Shown: positions 5,954 to 15,316 of the stretch, piece by piece
How the letters are laid out: each line of letters opens with the position of its first letter
How positions within the stretch are numbered: position 1 is the first letter of the stretch
Assembly (NCBI RefSeq): GCF_001676385.1
Contig: NZ_LYVJ01000007.1
Coordinates: 209,657 to 273,656 of the forward strand
DNA from: Stenotrophomonas maltophilia
GTDB taxonomy: Bacteria; Pseudomonadota; Gammaproteobacteria; Xanthomonadales; Xanthomonadaceae
Length of the DNA stretch: 64,000 nt
Direction of reading: 5' to 3'
Notes under the pieces: model-generated
Seen by the model: the letters and a program-made list of their open reading frames with translations, nothing else
Databases searched by the model: none
What the model was told of the DNA's origin: nothing
Program-made: the position numbers and the translations under genes

Positions 5954-8548
5954 TCAACCCCGCGCCTTACTCGGATTCACCAGATTCCCGAAGAAGATCG
6001 CGTTGATCAGCAGCCGATCCGTCCCGTGCCAATACTTGCGGTGCGCCGGATCATCGGCAAACAGGACTACGTTGCCCTGCCCCTGTGGCGATACCAGCAG
6101 CCACGCACTGCCGGCCACCCGGGCGCGATTGCGCTCGGACAGATACCCGTTCACCCGCGGTGGTGTGTCGATGCGCACTACCGTCGAGAACGGGTTCGTG
6201 CTCGGCTGCAACGTCACCGTGCTTTCCTTGTTGATTGCCAGCTGCCGGCGCGGCACGCCGAACGCCAGCGGATGGCTGGTATCCACGTCGGCACTGAGGA
6301 TGTTGCCGCTGACCCGCTCGATTGCCGCGATGTCTCGCTGGTCACCGAACGCACGCCGGCTTTCACCGGCCGCCTCTTCTTCCTTGCCGAGCTTCTCGCC
6401 GTCGGCCAGCTTCTGCTCGATCGCCCACTTCGAGGCACTGCCGTAGGTCACCAGTGAACCACCGGCCTGTACCCAGCGCTTCAATGCAGCCACCGCCGTG
6501 GCATCGATGCCCGTGTAGGTGCCACCGGCCAGCACGATCGTGGTGTAGCGGTCCAGCGGCACCTTGCCCAGCTGCTGCGGGTCCAGCTTGCTGGCGGGCA
6601 AGTGCAACTGCTGGTCGAGCAGGAACCAGGCCGAGCCGATCTCGGTGGCGGCCACGCCCTCGCCCATCACCAGCGCAACCGAGGGTTTGCGCAGCGCCTT
6701 GACGCCGTCACTGCCCAGATCGATGCCTTCGCGGCTGCGGCCACTGGACAGCGCGTGCACCTGCACACCCGCCTCGCGCGCGGCCGAGGTTACTGCCTCA
6801 AGCAGCGCCGCGCCCTGCAGCGTTTGCCCGGCAACCGGAATCACCAGGCCGCCGGCGGCGAAGCTGACGTCGCCCTGCGCGGTCGCGGTGGTGAATGGCT
6901 GGAATGCCGCACGTGCGCTCACGCCCTTGCCCTGCAGCGCGGCCAGCGCGCGTCCGGCGTTGTAGTCGCGCCAGTCGATCGCGTATGCGAATCCGGCCTG
7001 GCCGCCCAGCACCGCACCGTGCTCCGCCGGGAGCGCGGTCACGCGTGCGCCGCCTTCGATGCGGCTGCGGCTGCCCGCGAAGGCCACGCCGTAGGCCGGT
7101 GCGATTGCGTAGCTGGTGCTGCCGTAGAACACGTCGCCCTTGATCGGCGGCGTCTCGGCAAAGATCGAATGCACCAGGCGGAACTGCGCCTGCTGCACTG
7201 GCACCACGTAGGCGCTCCCCGCCTCGAAGCGCAGGCCATCAACGCTGACCGCACGGTCCAGCGCGCGCACCTCGATGCGGTGCAGCAGCAACAGTTCCAG
7301 CAGGCGACGGGTCAGCGCCGGATCATGCGTATCGCCGAACACGAAGCTCTTCACCGGCTGCTGCGCTGCCTGCTTCAGCGCACTCTGGAAGAACTGCTTC
7401 TGCAGGTCGAACAGGCCGCTGCGCTCGGCCACCGCGCCACGCACCGTGCCGAGGCCGGTAGCGACCTGGTTGCGAATGGTGAACGGGAAAGTCAGCAGGC
7501 CGTTCACCGACTCCTGCACGCGGCCACGCGAACTGGCCTGCTCGACGGTCACGCCGACGGCACCATGGAAGTCCGGATAGGTAGAGCCGTATACCGGCGA
7601 GAAGTTGTCGAAGTTCTCGCCGGTGTAGTACAGCGAGCCCAGCGCATCCAGTGCCTGCGCGTGGTACTTGGCCAGGGTCCTGTTGAATTCGTACGACGCC
7701 GCCGGAATCAGCGGGCTGTGCATGCTCTTCGGCGAGGGCTCGAAGTAATAGGTGCTGTCCTTGCCCATCTCATGAAAATCGATCTGCACGTTCGGGTACC
7801 ACTGGTGGAACAGTTCCACCTTTGGCCGCGACTCCTGCTGGGTCAGCGCCAGCCAGTCGCGGTTGAGATCGGTGAAGTAGTGGTTGGTGCGGCCCTGCGG
7901 GAAGGGCTCCACGTGCTCCTTGTCGGCCGGGTCGGCCGAAGCCGGATCGGAAGCCCAGGCGTTGTGCCAGTTGGCGGCGCGATCGCGGCCGTCCGGGTTC
8001 TGCGCCGGGTCGAACAGCACCACCGCCTGCTGCAGCCACTGCTGGGTTTCCGCGCTGCGGTTGGCCACCAGGTAGTAAGCGGTCAGCATCGCCGCTTCGG
8101 CGCTGGAGGTCTCGTTGCCATGCACGCTGTAGCCCAGCCACACCACCACCGGGCTGTCACCGGCCGCGCTTCGCGGCTGCGCCGGATCGGCCAGGGTCGC
8201 GTGCTGCTGGCGCAGCTGCTCCAGCCGCGCGTGGTTGCCTGGGGCGGTGACGGTGGCGATCAGCAGCGGGCGGCCTTCATAGCTGCGGCCGATCTCGCGC
8301 ACGCTGATCTTGTCCGAGTGCCGGGCCAGTTCCTGGAAGTACGCCACCAGTTGGTCGTGCCGGGTGTAGCGGCTGCCGATCGGATAGCCGAGGAACTGCT
8401 CCGGCGTGGGAATCGCCGCATCGAAGGCCGCTGCTCCGGTGGCCTGCGGGAAGAAGTAGGCGCTCTGTGCCTGCGCCGGCGGTGGCGAGGACAGTACGGT
8501 GGCGGCTGCGATCAGAAACGGAAGAACGGCACGGCGATGCAAGGACAC
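5954..8548 (-). CDS. secreted M14-family zinc carboxypeptidase
   Basis: About 864 residues. A signal peptide ends at APPPAQAQ-like sequence, then an M14 peptidase domain (about residues 40-350). Zinc ligands are seen in YSVHGNETSS (His and Glu) and the distal His in QIDFHEMG. DPAQNPDGRDR is the substrate-carboxylate region. The long C-terminal part resembles a glutamine-amidotransferase/DUF4350-like domain. The start is GTG at 8548, preceded by AGGGGAG six bases away; the longer frame would need a TTG at 8569. It follows a TonB-dependent receptor by 74 bases, with a GC hairpin between them. Such pairs suggest processing of peptides taken up by the receptor (inference). Confidence 0.88.
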   Translation of the reverse strand: MSLHRRAVLPFLIAAATVLSSPPPAQAQSAYFFPQATGAAAFDAAIPTPEQFLGYPIGSRYTRHDQLVAYFQELARHSDKISVREIGRSYEGRPLLIATVTAPGNHARLEQLRQQHATLADPAQPRSAAGDSPVVVWLGYSVHGNETSSAEAAMLTAYYLVANRSAETQQWLQQAVVLFDPAQNPDGRDRAANWHNAWASDPASADPADKEHVEPFPQGRTNHYFTDLNRDWLALTQQESRPKVELFHQWYPNVQIDFHEMGKDSTYYFEPSPKSMHSPLIPAASYEFNRTLAKYHAQALDALGSLYYTGENFDNFSPVYGSTYPDFHGAVGVTVEQASSRGRVQESVNGLLTFPFTIRNQVATGLGTVRGAVAERSGLFDLQKQFFQSALKQAAQQPVKSFVFGDTHDPALTRRLLELLLLHRIEVRALDRAVSVDGLRFEAGSAYVVPVQQAQFRLVHSIFAETPPIKGDVFYGSTSYAIAPAYGVAFAGSRSRIEGGARVTALPAEHGAVLGGQAGFAYAIDWRDYNAGRALAALQGKGVSARAAFQPFTTATAQGDVSFAAGGLVIPVAGQTLQGAALLEAVTSAAREAGVQVHALSSGRSREGIDLGSDGVKALRKPSVALVMGEGVAATEIGSAWFLLDQQLHLPASKLDPQQLGKVPLDRYTTIVLAGGTYTGIDATAVAALKRWVQAGGSLVTYGSASKWAIEQKLADGEKLGKEEEAAGESRRAFGDQRDIAAIERVSGNILSADVDTSHPLAFGVPRRQLAINKESTVTLQPSTNPFSTVVRIDTPPRVNGYLSERNRARVAGSAWLLVSPQGQGNVVLFADDPAHRKYWHGTDRLLINAIFFGNLVNPSKARG

Positions 8549-8622
8549 GATGACTCCCCTGGAACACAACGGCAGACAGGCGCGCGGCCGGCCCCTTCAG
8601 GTGACCGGCCGCGACGGATGGA

Positions 8623-11262
8623 TCAGAAGCGGTAATCGAAGCCGAGCGTGAAGTAGCGGCCGCGCAGGTCGTACTGGCTGAAGTCGTACGGCGCGCGGAT
8701 GCCCGGGAACGAGGCGTCGTACGGTGGCGTCCTGTCGGCCAGGTTCTGCACCTTGGCGTACAGCGTCAGCTTGTCGATGCCGGTGTAGGCCAGGTACAGG
8801 TCGTACTGGCTGTAGCTGCCGACGCGCTGCTGCACGGCCTTGGCGGCGGTGCTGGCTTCCTGGCGGTAACTGCTGGTGTAGTACCAGGTCACGGCCGCAT
8901 TGAAATCGCCAAGTTTCCAGTCCAGCGTGGTGGTGGCCTTGTCCTTGGGCAGGGTCGCGCCCAGGTTGCTGCCGGCGTAGTCGACCAGCGGGCCCCCGAC
9001 CACGGTCGGGCGACGGTAATCACGCACGTGGGTGTAGGCCGAGGACAGGGTGAAGTCGCCCAGCGCAGCGGTCGGGATGCGCTGGCGCAGTTCGACATCG
9101 ATGCCCGAGGTCTTCAGCTCGCTCAGGTTCTGGTAGCGGTTGTAGACCGCCTGCAGCTTGCCGCGCTCATCGCGCTGCACGGCGCCGGCCACGTTGTCGT
9201 TGACCAGGGTCTGGGTGTTGTTGGTACCGACGAGGTTGTCCAGCTGGATGCGGTAGTAGTCCACGCTCAGGTTGGTGTTTGCCCACGGCGACATCACCAC
9301 GCCGAAGTTCACGCTCTTGGTGCGCTCGGGCTTCAACGCGTTGTTGCCGACGGTGAAGAAGGTCGGGTTCTGCCGCGAGCCCGGGACGTCCGGATCCCGC
9401 GGATCGACCACGCTGCCATAGGCGATGCTGGTGCTGTTGGAGTTCTCCGACAACGACGGCGCGCGGAAGCCCTTGGACGCCGAGGCGCGCACCAGCAGGA
9501 CGTCGAGCGGTTGCCAGCGCAGGCCGATCTTCGGCGAGAACGCGTCACCGAAATCGTCGTAATGGTCCGCGCGCGCGGCGGCGGACAGTTCCAGGGTCGA
9601 GGCCAGCGGCACGTTCACTTCGGCGTAGGCTGCACTGACCTGGCGCTCGCCGTGCACTTCAGCGATGGCCGGGCGCACCTGCAGGCCAGCATCGATCTGC
9701 CACGGGTTGTTGGAGTCGAGCTTCTCGCGGCGCCACTCGGCTCCGGCAGCGAAGCCGATCTCGCCGGCCCAGGTGTGGCCCAGGCTGCCGGAGATCTTCG
9801 CATCGATGCCCTGCAGCTTGGATTCGGCCGGGCGCAGCGTGGCGATGTTGATCGCATCACGCACCGATTGTGGCGTCGCCGCCGGGTCGAGCAGGTTGTA
9901 GCTGCCCGTAGCCAACGCATCGGCCAACGCCCAGCGGTTGGCGAAACCGCCGGACACAGTTTCGCGCTCGCTGCTGCGCGCACCGAACGCGGCGACTTCC
10001 CAGTCCCAGTTCGCAGTGGTGCCGCGCAGCCCGAATACACCGCGGTAGGCGGTTGAACGGTTGGTCTTGATGGTGCCGCCGAGGTCGAAGAAGGTGTATT
10101 CGATCGGGATCGCGCGGCCATAGGGGTTGTACGGATTGCTGGCCGGCAGCAGCGACGACACAGGCTCGGCCAGGCCGCTGTCTGCATTCAGTGCGAAGCG
10201 GCCGCTCTCCAGGGTGAAGAACGGGCTGCTGCCGAACCACGCGGCGCTCTTGATCTGGCTGTACAGCACCTCGCCGAAAGCTTCGACGTTGTCGCCCAGG
10301 CGGAAGGTGCCGTTGGCGTAGGCCTGGTAGCGCTTGGTCGAAGGAATCAGCGTGGTGAACGGCGCCTGGTTGTAGCCGCAGGTATCGCCGGCCATGCCAT
10401 CGATCGGCGCGCTGGCGACACGGGTGGTGCCGGTCGGGCAGTTGCCGTTGGCATCGAGCATCGGTACCGACACGCCGTTGACCAGGTAGCGCGCGCCCTT
10501 GGCCGACCAGCCGTTCCAGCGGCCACCGGGCTTGTCGGTGTAGATGCCACTGCGGGTCAGGTTGCGTTCGTCCTGGTCCAGGCGTTCGCGGTTGTAGCCC
10601 TGCAGGCTGAAGAGGATGTTGTAGCCATCGGTATCGAGATCGCCGAGGCCGCCGACGAACTTCAGGTTCTGCTCGTGCAGGCCGCCCTGGTCGGCGCCAC
10701 CGAAGCTGCCGCCGATCTCGGCGCCTTCGAAGTTCTGCCGGGTGATGATGTTGACCACCCCCGCTACAGCGTCCGAACCGTACACCGCCGAGGCACCGTC
10801 CTTGAGCACCTCAATGCGTTCCACCGCAACCAGCGGCAAGGCATTGAGATCGACGAAGGTGTCGGACAGGCCACCGGCGGGAAAGCCGTAGTTGGCCAGG
10901 CGACGGCCATTGAGCAGCACCAGCGTGTTCTTCTGCGACAACCCGCGCAGGCCGATGCCGGCCGAGCCGGACGCCCAGCCGTTGTTGGTGGTCTCGTTGT
11001 TGGCATTGCCGGTATTGGCCGAGATCGACCGCAGCACGTCGGCCACGGTGGCCTTGCCGGTCTGCTCCAGTTGCTGGCGGGCGATCACCTGCACCGGGTT
11101 GGAGGCCTCGGTGTCAACGCGCTTGATGTTGGAACCGGTGACGCGCACGGCCGCCAGGGTGCTGGCTTCGCCGCTGGCGTCGGTCGAGGTTTCGGCAGCG
11201 GCGGGCAAAGGCGCGGCCAGAGCGGCGGCCAGGGCCGCCACGAGCAGGGTGTGCTTGGGCAT
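8623..11262 (-). CDS. TonB-dependent outer-membrane receptor
   Basis: About 879 residues from MPKHTLLVAALAA. Signal peptide ending APLPAAAETS, then a plug domain (VRVTGSNIKRVDTEASNP, LVLLNGRRLANYG, VLKDGASAVYGSDAVAGVVNIITR), then a 22-strand-type barrel ending in the aromatic terminus GFDYRF. The SNIKR start of the plug is typical of the Xanthomonas/Caulobacter receptors for oligopeptides or carbohydrates rather than siderophores. The substrate is unknown. The M14 peptidase gene lies downstream in the same direction, and two direct-repeat operator-like sites lie upstream. Confidence 0.92.
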   Translation of the reverse strand: MPKHTLLVAALAAALAAPLPAAAETSTDASGEASTLAAVRVTGSNIKRVDTEASNPVQVIARQQLEQTGKATVADVLRSISANTGNANNETTNNGWASGSAGIGLRGLSQKNTLVLLNGRRLANYGFPAGGLSDTFVDLNALPLVAVERIEVLKDGASAVYGSDAVAGVVNIITRQNFEGAEIGGSFGGADQGGLHEQNLKFVGGLGDLDTDGYNILFSLQGYNRERLDQDERNLTRSGIYTDKPGGRWNGWSAKGARYLVNGVSVPMLDANGNCPTGTTRVASAPIDGMAGDTCGYNQAPFTTLIPSTKRYQAYANGTFRLGDNVEAFGEVLYSQIKSAAWFGSSPFFTLESGRFALNADSGLAEPVSSLLPASNPYNPYGRAIPIEYTFFDLGGTIKTNRSTAYRGVFGLRGTTANWDWEVAAFGARSSERETVSGGFANRWALADALATGSYNLLDPAATPQSVRDAINIATLRPAESKLQGIDAKISGSLGHTWAGEIGFAAGAEWRREKLDSNNPWQIDAGLQVRPAIAEVHGERQVSAAYAEVNVPLASTLELSAAARADHYDDFGDAFSPKIGLRWQPLDVLLVRASASKGFRAPSLSENSNSTSIAYGSVVDPRDPDVPGSRQNPTFFTVGNNALKPERTKSVNFGVVMSPWANTNLSVDYYRIQLDNLVGTNNTQTLVNDNVAGAVQRDERGKLQAVYNRYQNLSELKTSGIDVELRQRIPTAALGDFTLSSAYTHVRDYRRPTVVGGPLVDYAGSNLGATLPKDKATTTLDWKLGDFNAAVTWYYTSSYRQEASTAAKAVQQRVGSYSQYDLYLAYTGIDKLTLYAKVQNLADRTPPYDASFPGIRAPYDFSQYDLRGRYFTLGFDYRF

Positions 11263-11334
11263 GACGATGTGGGGAGGTGGTGGGGACGGCGAAGTTCCGC
11301 AGTAATCCATGCCTGGCCGGAACCGGCCAATAAC

Positions 11335-11381
11335 ATCTCTTCATACGGATATAAGAGAAACTATCATCTCTTCATCCGGAT
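11335..11381 (-). promoter_or_regulatory. pair of direct repeats upstream of the TonB receptor
   Basis: Two near-identical 16-mers, ATCTCTTCATACGGAT (11335-11350) and ATCTCTTCATCCGGAT (11366-11381), are spaced 31 bases start to start, close to three helical turns. They sit between the divergent receptor gene and queD. The arrangement suggests a dimeric regulator binding two sites on one face of the DNA. The regulator cannot be named from the sequence. Confidence 0.5.
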
Positions 11382-11452
11382 GGAAATAGTGCATCTGCGG
11401 AAGAGCCACATCCGCGCAAGCTGCTTACTGGCCTGCGGCGTACAATCGCGCC

Positions 11453-11815
11453 ATGGAAATCTTCAAAGTCTTCATGCTGGAGGCGGCGCATCGTCTCCCC
11501 AACGTGCCGCCCGGGCACAAGTGCGCGCGCCTGCACGGCCACTCGTTCCGGGTGGAACTGAAAGTCGAGGGCGAGCCCGGCGCACAGACCGGTTGGATCA
11601 TGGATTTCGGCGACGTGAAGGCGGCCTTCCAGCCGATCTACGAGCGGCTGGACCACCACTACCTCAACGACATCCCGGGCCTGGAAAATCCGACCAGCGA
11701 AAACCTCGCGGTATGGATCTGGAACGAACTCAAGCCCGGCCTGCCCGCGCTGAGCGAGATCACGGTGCACGAAACCTGTACCTCGGGCTGCCGCTACCGC
11801 GGCCCCGGCGCCTGA
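11453..11815 (+). CDS. queD: 6-carboxy-5,6,7,8-tetrahydropterin synthase
   Basis: 120 residues, the normal QueD length. Converts dihydroneopterin triphosphate to 6-carboxytetrahydropterin in queuosine/7-deazapurine synthesis. The zinc-binding histidines are seen in LEAAHRLP and HGHSFRVEL; the catalytic Cys is in [11 protein letters not shown]; the acid/base region is DYHYLND-like ([25 protein letters not shown]), and [10 protein letters not shown] closes the fold. A strong terminator follows, so it appears monocistronic. Confidence 0.93.
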   Translation: MEIFKVFMLEAAHRLPNVPPGHKCARLHGHSFRVELKVEGEPGAQTGWIMDFGDVKAAFQPIYERLDHHYLNDIPGLENPTSENLAVWIWNELKPGLPALSEITVHETCTSGCRYRGPGA

Positions 11816-11841
11816 TCAACCCGTTGATCTGTAAGGTTTTT

Positions 11842-11872
11842 CGAAGGCGCCTGGGGCGCCTTCGATTTTTTT
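11842..11872 (+). terminator. intrinsic terminator after queD
   Basis: Ten-base stem CGAAGGCGCC/GGCGCCTTCG with a three-base loop, followed by ATTTTTTTG. A textbook rho-independent terminator. Confidence 0.92.
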
Positions 11873-11873
11873 G

Positions 11874-11909
11874 TTGCATTGCCGCATCAACGGCGTATGC
11901 TGCAATGCA
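11874..11909 (+). promoter_or_regulatory. phasin promoter with overlapping TGC-N3-GC operator-like repeats
   Basis: TTGCAT (11874-11879), a 16-base spacer and TATGCT (11896-11901) form a plausible sigma-70 promoter ending about 30 bases before the phasin start. TGCATTGCC overlaps the -35 box and a perfect TGCAATGCA (11901-11909) overlaps the -10 box/start site. TGC-N3-GCA is the half-site pattern reported for the polyhydroxyalkanoate regulator PhaR. The assignment is by pattern only. Confidence 0.45.
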
Positions 11910-11932
11910 TCAAGCCACTCCCATGACGCCCC

Positions 11933-12286
11933 ATGGCCGCCGCCTTCAGCGATCGCTTCAGTGATGCCACCCGCCAGCTCGCCGCCGCGGCAACGCGCGC
12001 GAACCGGCTGGCATTGGAGAACGCAGAGAGCATGTTCGGGGTGCAGCTGAAGGCGATGGAGCGCAACCTGACCGCGACCGGCGGCTGGCTGGGTGAACTG
12101 GCCCGCGGCGAGGATACGGCCGGGACGCTCTCCAGGGGCGCGCAGCTGTGGCAGGACAACCTGCAGCGGCTGGGCCAGGCGCAGCAGGATGTGGTCGGGC
12201 TTGGCCTGCAGGCCGGCAAGGCCTGGTCCGAACTGGTACAGGGCTGCAACCAATCAACTGCGGACGCGAACGGGCACAGCCACTGA
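11933..12286 (+). CDS. phasin family protein
   Basis: 117 residues, amphipathic and helical, with few charged clusters: FSDATRQLAAAATRANRLALENAE, then GVQLKAMERNL and LWQDNLQRLGQAQQDVVGLGLQAGKAWSEL are phasin-type repeats. Phasins coat polyhydroxyalkanoate granules, and related proteins occur in xanthomonads as small phasin-family proteins. The start is the ATG at 11933; no strong Shine-Dalgarno sequence is seen, and an out-of-frame ATG lies nine bases upstream. It has its own promoter and terminator. Confidence 0.75.
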   Translation: MAAAFSDRFSDATRQLAAAATRANRLALENAESMFGVQLKAMERNLTATGGWLGELARGEDTAGTLSRGAQLWQDNLQRLGQAQQDVVGLGLQAGKAWSELVQGCNQSTADANGHSH

Positions 12287-12332
12287 CGCGGCGCAACGCT
12301 CATTGCGTGGGTCCCTCCCCCCATGCAATCCG

Positions 12333-12369
12333 GACCCGGCAGATCCCTCCCTCTGCCGGGTCTTTTTTT
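12333..12369 (+). terminator. intrinsic terminator after the phasin gene
   Basis: Ten-base perfect stem GACCCGGCAG/CTGCCGGGTC (12333-12342, 12353-12362) followed by seven T residues. Confidence 0.92.
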
Positions 12370-12412
12370 GCCTGATGCCCGGCTTCTTCCGCACCGAAGG
12401 CGGGCCAGCCTG

Positions 12413-13882
12413 CTAGGTCGCCGGTACCGCGCGCGGCAGGCCGAACACGAACAACGCCCCCTGGTCACTGTCTCGCAGCTCGATGTGGCGGCCATGCAGC
12501 TGCACGATACGCTGCACGATCAGCAGGCCCAGGCCTCCGTTCTCGCCACGGCGGGCGCCAAGGGCGGCGGGCGCCTGGAACAGCTGCGTGCGCAGCGCAG
12601 GCGGCACCCCGGGGCCGTCATCGGCCACGCTCACCTCCACGCTGTCGGGGGTCGCCCGCAGGTGCACCTCGATCCGGCCACCCTGGGGCGCATGCCGCAG
12701 CGCGTTGTCGAGCAGATTGGTCAGCACGCGCTCGACCAGCCCCAGATCGGCCCGCACCAGCGGCAGGCCAGGCGGAAACTCCGCGTGCAGATGCTGGCCG
12801 CGCGCCTGCGCTCCGAGCTCGAACTTCTGCAGGACATCCTGCAGCAGTTCCGGCAGCGCGAAGACCTCCCACTCCAAACGCACTTCGCCGTGCTCGAGCC
12901 GTGCCAGTTCGAACAGCGCGCGCGCCAGCCGGCCGACCTTGGCACTCTGTGCCAGCGCGATGCCGAGATAGCGGCGGCGCTCGTCCGGTGACAGCGTGGC
13001 GTCCTTGAGTGCCAACGTTTCCAGGTAGCCATGCAGCGACGACAACGGCGTGCGCAGGTCGTGCGAAATGTTGGCCACCAGTTCGCGCCGCTGCAGGTCC
13101 TGCTGGCGCAGCTGCTGCCACTGCTCGCCCAGCCGTTGCGCCATCTGCGCGTGCGCATGTTCAAGGATCACCAGCTCGTCGCGCTCGCCCGGGCGCAGCG
13201 GCGCCGGCGGTGGCAGCGGCGTGGGCGCGTCGATGTCGAAGGCCTGGATGCGCCGGGTCAGCCGCCGCAGCGGGCGCGTCACCCAGTAGAACGCCACCAG
13301 CCCGGCCAGCAGCCCGAGGCCCCCCACCAGCACCACCGACCACAGCGTGGTGTCCCACTGGTTGCTGGCCGCAAGATCGTCGGCCAGCATCTGCCGGTGC
13401 TCGCCGACCAGTACCACGTACACGTAGCCCGCCTGGCGACCCTGCACGACCAGCGGCGCGACGCTGAACACCTTGCGGCCATCACGGCTGCGCGGGTCGT
13501 CGCCGAGGATTGGCAGCGGTGCACCGGCCAGCAGTTCGCGCAGCGGCGCCACGTCAACGCGGTTGCGCACCAGGTGGCCACTGGGCGCATCGTGGCCGAG
13601 GATGCGTCCCTGATCATCCAGCAGGTAGACCTCGACGCTGGGATTGACTGCCATCAACTGGCCGAACAACGCGCGTACCGCCGCGTCGCGCATGCCACTG
13701 GTATCCATCAGTTCGCTGCGCTGCGCGATATGCTCGGCCAGACCCAACGACAGCCGCTGCACCACCTCCTGCTCGTGGCGCGTGTTGGCGCGCATCTGCA
13801 GCGCCAGAAGCGCCATGCAGCACATCAGCATCAGCGCAGCGATCACCGCTGCCAGCTTCTGCCACAGGTTCGGCCGGGTCAC
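12413..13882 (-). CDS. sensor histidine kinase of an OmpR-type two-component system
   Basis: About 489 residues from a GTG at 13882, whose GTGA overlaps the TGA of the upstream response regulator gene. Order: TM helix (LAAVIAALMLMCCMALLAL), periplasmic loop of about 130 residues, second TM helix (SVVLVGGLGLLAGLVAFYWV), HAMP region, HisKA with ISHDLRTPLSSLHGYLE, and HATPase with N box NLLDNALRHAP and G boxes DDGPGV and GGLGLLIV. The partner regulator and the divergent msrB-dipZ-msrA operon suggest sensing of oxidative damage in the envelope, by analogy with E. coli HprSR, which controls msrPQ. This is inference. Confidence 0.88.
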   Translation of the reverse strand: MTRPNLWQKLAAVIAALMLMCCMALLALQMRANTRHEQEVVQRLSLGLAEHIAQRSELMDTSGMRDAAVRALFGQLMAVNPSVEVYLLDDQGRILGHDAPSGHLVRNRVDVAPLRELLAGAPLPILGDDPRSRDGRKVFSVAPLVVQGRQAGYVYVVLVGEHRQMLADDLAASNQWDTTLWSVVLVGGLGLLAGLVAFYWVTRPLRRLTRRIQAFDIDAPTPLPPPAPLRPGERDELVILEHAHAQMAQRLGEQWQQLRQQDLQRRELVANISHDLRTPLSSLHGYLETLALKDATLSPDERRRYLGIALAQSAKVGRLARALFELARLEHGEVRLEWEVFALPELLQDVLQKFELGAQARGQHLHAEFPPGLPLVRADLGLVERVLTNLLDNALRHAPQGGRIEVHLRATPDSVEVSVADDGPGVPPALRTQLFQAPAALGARRGENGGLGLLIVQRIVQLHGRHIELRDSDQGALFVFGLPRAVPAT

Positions 13883-14598
13883 GATGCCGCCCCAGCGGGA
13901 TCCACCAGCTTGTAGCCACGTCCCCACACCGTCAGCAGTCGCCGCGGGTTGGCCGGGTCGGCTTCGATCTTGCTGCGCAGGCGGTTGATGTGGGTGTTGA
14001 CCGTGTGTTCGTAGCCGTCGTGCTGGTAGCCCCAGACCTGGTTGAGCAGCTCCATGCGCGCGAATACCTGGCCGGGATGGCGGGCAAAGAACAACAGCAG
14101 GTCGAATTCGCGGGGCGTCAGTTCCAGCGCGTTGCCGTCCACCGAGGCGGTGCGCGCGATCGGGTCCAGCCGCAGTCCGCCCAGCTCGATCGCGCCGGCA
14201 TCGATGCGCGCGCTCTGGGCCATCGCCTCCGCACGGCGCAGCAGGGCACGCACACGTGCCACCAGCTCGGGCATCGAGAAGGGTTTTGCCAGGTAGTCGT
14301 CCGCGCCCAGTTCCAGCCCGACGATGCGCTGGGTCTCGCTGCCACGCGCACTGATGATGATGATGGGCACGTAGCGCGCCATCGCACGCGCACGCTGGCA
14401 TACCTGCAGGCCGTCGACGCCGGGCAGCATCACGTCGAGCACCAGGGCATCCCATGGACCGTCCTGTTCCAGCAGGCGCAGGCCGCCGTCGCCGCTGGCT
14501 GCGTGGGCGACATCGTAGCCCTCGTCGCCCAGGTGCATGCGCAGCAGGTCGGCGATATGGGCATCGTCTTCAACGATCAGGACGCGTTTGGTCGACAT
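13879..14598 (-). CDS. OmpR/PhoB-family response regulator
   Basis: 239 residues from MSTKRVLIVEDDAHIADLL. The receiver domain has the acidic pair EDD, the phospho-acceptor Asp in LVLDVMLPGVDG and the Lys in LAKPFSMPEL. The C-terminal winged-helix domain shows LELTPREFDLLLFFARHPGQV and YEHTVNTHINRLRSKIE. It is the first gene of the two-component operon and overlaps the kinase gene by four bases. Its promoter faces that of msrB across a 142-base divergent region, so the msr operon is a likely target (inference). An extended in-frame ORF upstream is a shadow of msrB. Confidence 0.9.
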   Translation of the reverse strand: MSTKRVLIVEDDAHIADLLRMHLGDEGYDVAHAASGDGGLRLLEQDGPWDALVLDVMLPGVDGLQVCQRARAMARYVPIIIISARGSETQRIVGLELGADDYLAKPFSMPELVARVRALLRRAEAMAQSARIDAGAIELGGLRLDPIARTASVDGNALELTPREFDLLLFFARHPGQVFARMELLNQVWGYQHDGYEHTVNTHINRLRSKIEADPANPRRLLTVWGRGYKLVDPAGAAS

Positions 14599-14740
14599 CG
14601 GCGGTTCGGAGGGCCAGGGGGCTGCCTGCATTGTGGCGCGGGATGGCCGCCGATACCTCACGAAAAATTGAATCCTGCGTGAGGATTCGTTGACCGGGGC
14701 GGGCGCAGCATGGCCGCGTCGTCCCTTCCCGGAGTCGCCC

Positions 14741-15316
14741 ATGCCCCTCACCCGCCGCCACCTGCTGGGCCTGGGCGGTGTCGCCACTGCCGCCGGCCTG
14801 TTTGGCCTGGGGGCATGCAGCCGTGCTGCCCCGGCCGCTGCCCAAGCGCGTCGCCCGCGACAGTTCGAGGTGATGTACAGCGATGCGCAATGGCGCCAGC
14901 GATTGAGCCCCGCGCAGTACGAGGTGCTGCGTCGGCAGGGCACCGAACGGCCGTGGAGCAGCCCGCTCAACAAGGAACACCGGCAGGGCACCTTCGCCTG
15001 CGCCGGCTGTGCGCTGCCGCTGTTCTCCTCGTCCACCAAATTCGAGAGCGGCACCGGCTGGCCCAGCTTCTGGGCACCGTTGCACGATGCGGTCGGCGAG
15101 GACCGTGACGTCACCTTCGGGATGCTGCGGGTGGAGGTGCACTGCCGTCGCTGCGGTGGCCACCTCGGCCATGTGTTCAACGATGGTCCGCGCCCGACCG
15201 GGCTGCGCTACTGCATGAACGGCGTCGCCCTGGTGTTCATTCCCGGTGCCGGCGATGGCGGCACGGCGGGCGGTTGGCGCGTGCCCATCGATTCTTCCCC
15301 TGTTCCCGGAGCCTGA
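14741..15316 (+). CDS. msrB: exported peptide-methionine (R)-S-oxide reductase MsrB, Tat lipoprotein-like
   Basis: 191 residues. Reduces methionine-R-sulfoxide in proteins. The N-terminus has a twin-arginine signal (TRRHLLGLGG) ending in a lipobox-like GLGAC, so the enzyme is probably exported folded and anchored in the envelope. The MsrB domain shows the zinc-binding CAGC and CRRC pairs, the STKFESGTGWPSFW signature and the catalytic Cys in RYCMNGVALVF. GGAG lies seven bases before the ATG. The stop overlaps the dipZ start (TGATG). First gene of msrB-dipZ-msrA. Confidence 0.92.
   Translation: MPLTRRHLLGLGGVATAAGLFGLGACSRAAPAAAQARRPRQFEVMYSDAQWRQRLSPAQYEVLRRQGTERPWSSPLNKEHRQGTFACAGCALPLFSSSTKFESGTGWPSFWAPLHDAVGEDRDVTFGMLRVEVHCRRCGGHLGHVFNDGPRPTGLRYCMNGVALVFIPGAGDGGTAGGWRVPIDSSPVPGA

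Noticed and set aside
6602..8635. 677-residue open frame on the plus strand, antisense to the M14 peptidase gene
   Set aside because: Composition is His/Gln/Arg/Val-rich without domains; the minus strand carries a complete zinc peptidase. Long antisense frames are expected in high-G+C DNA.
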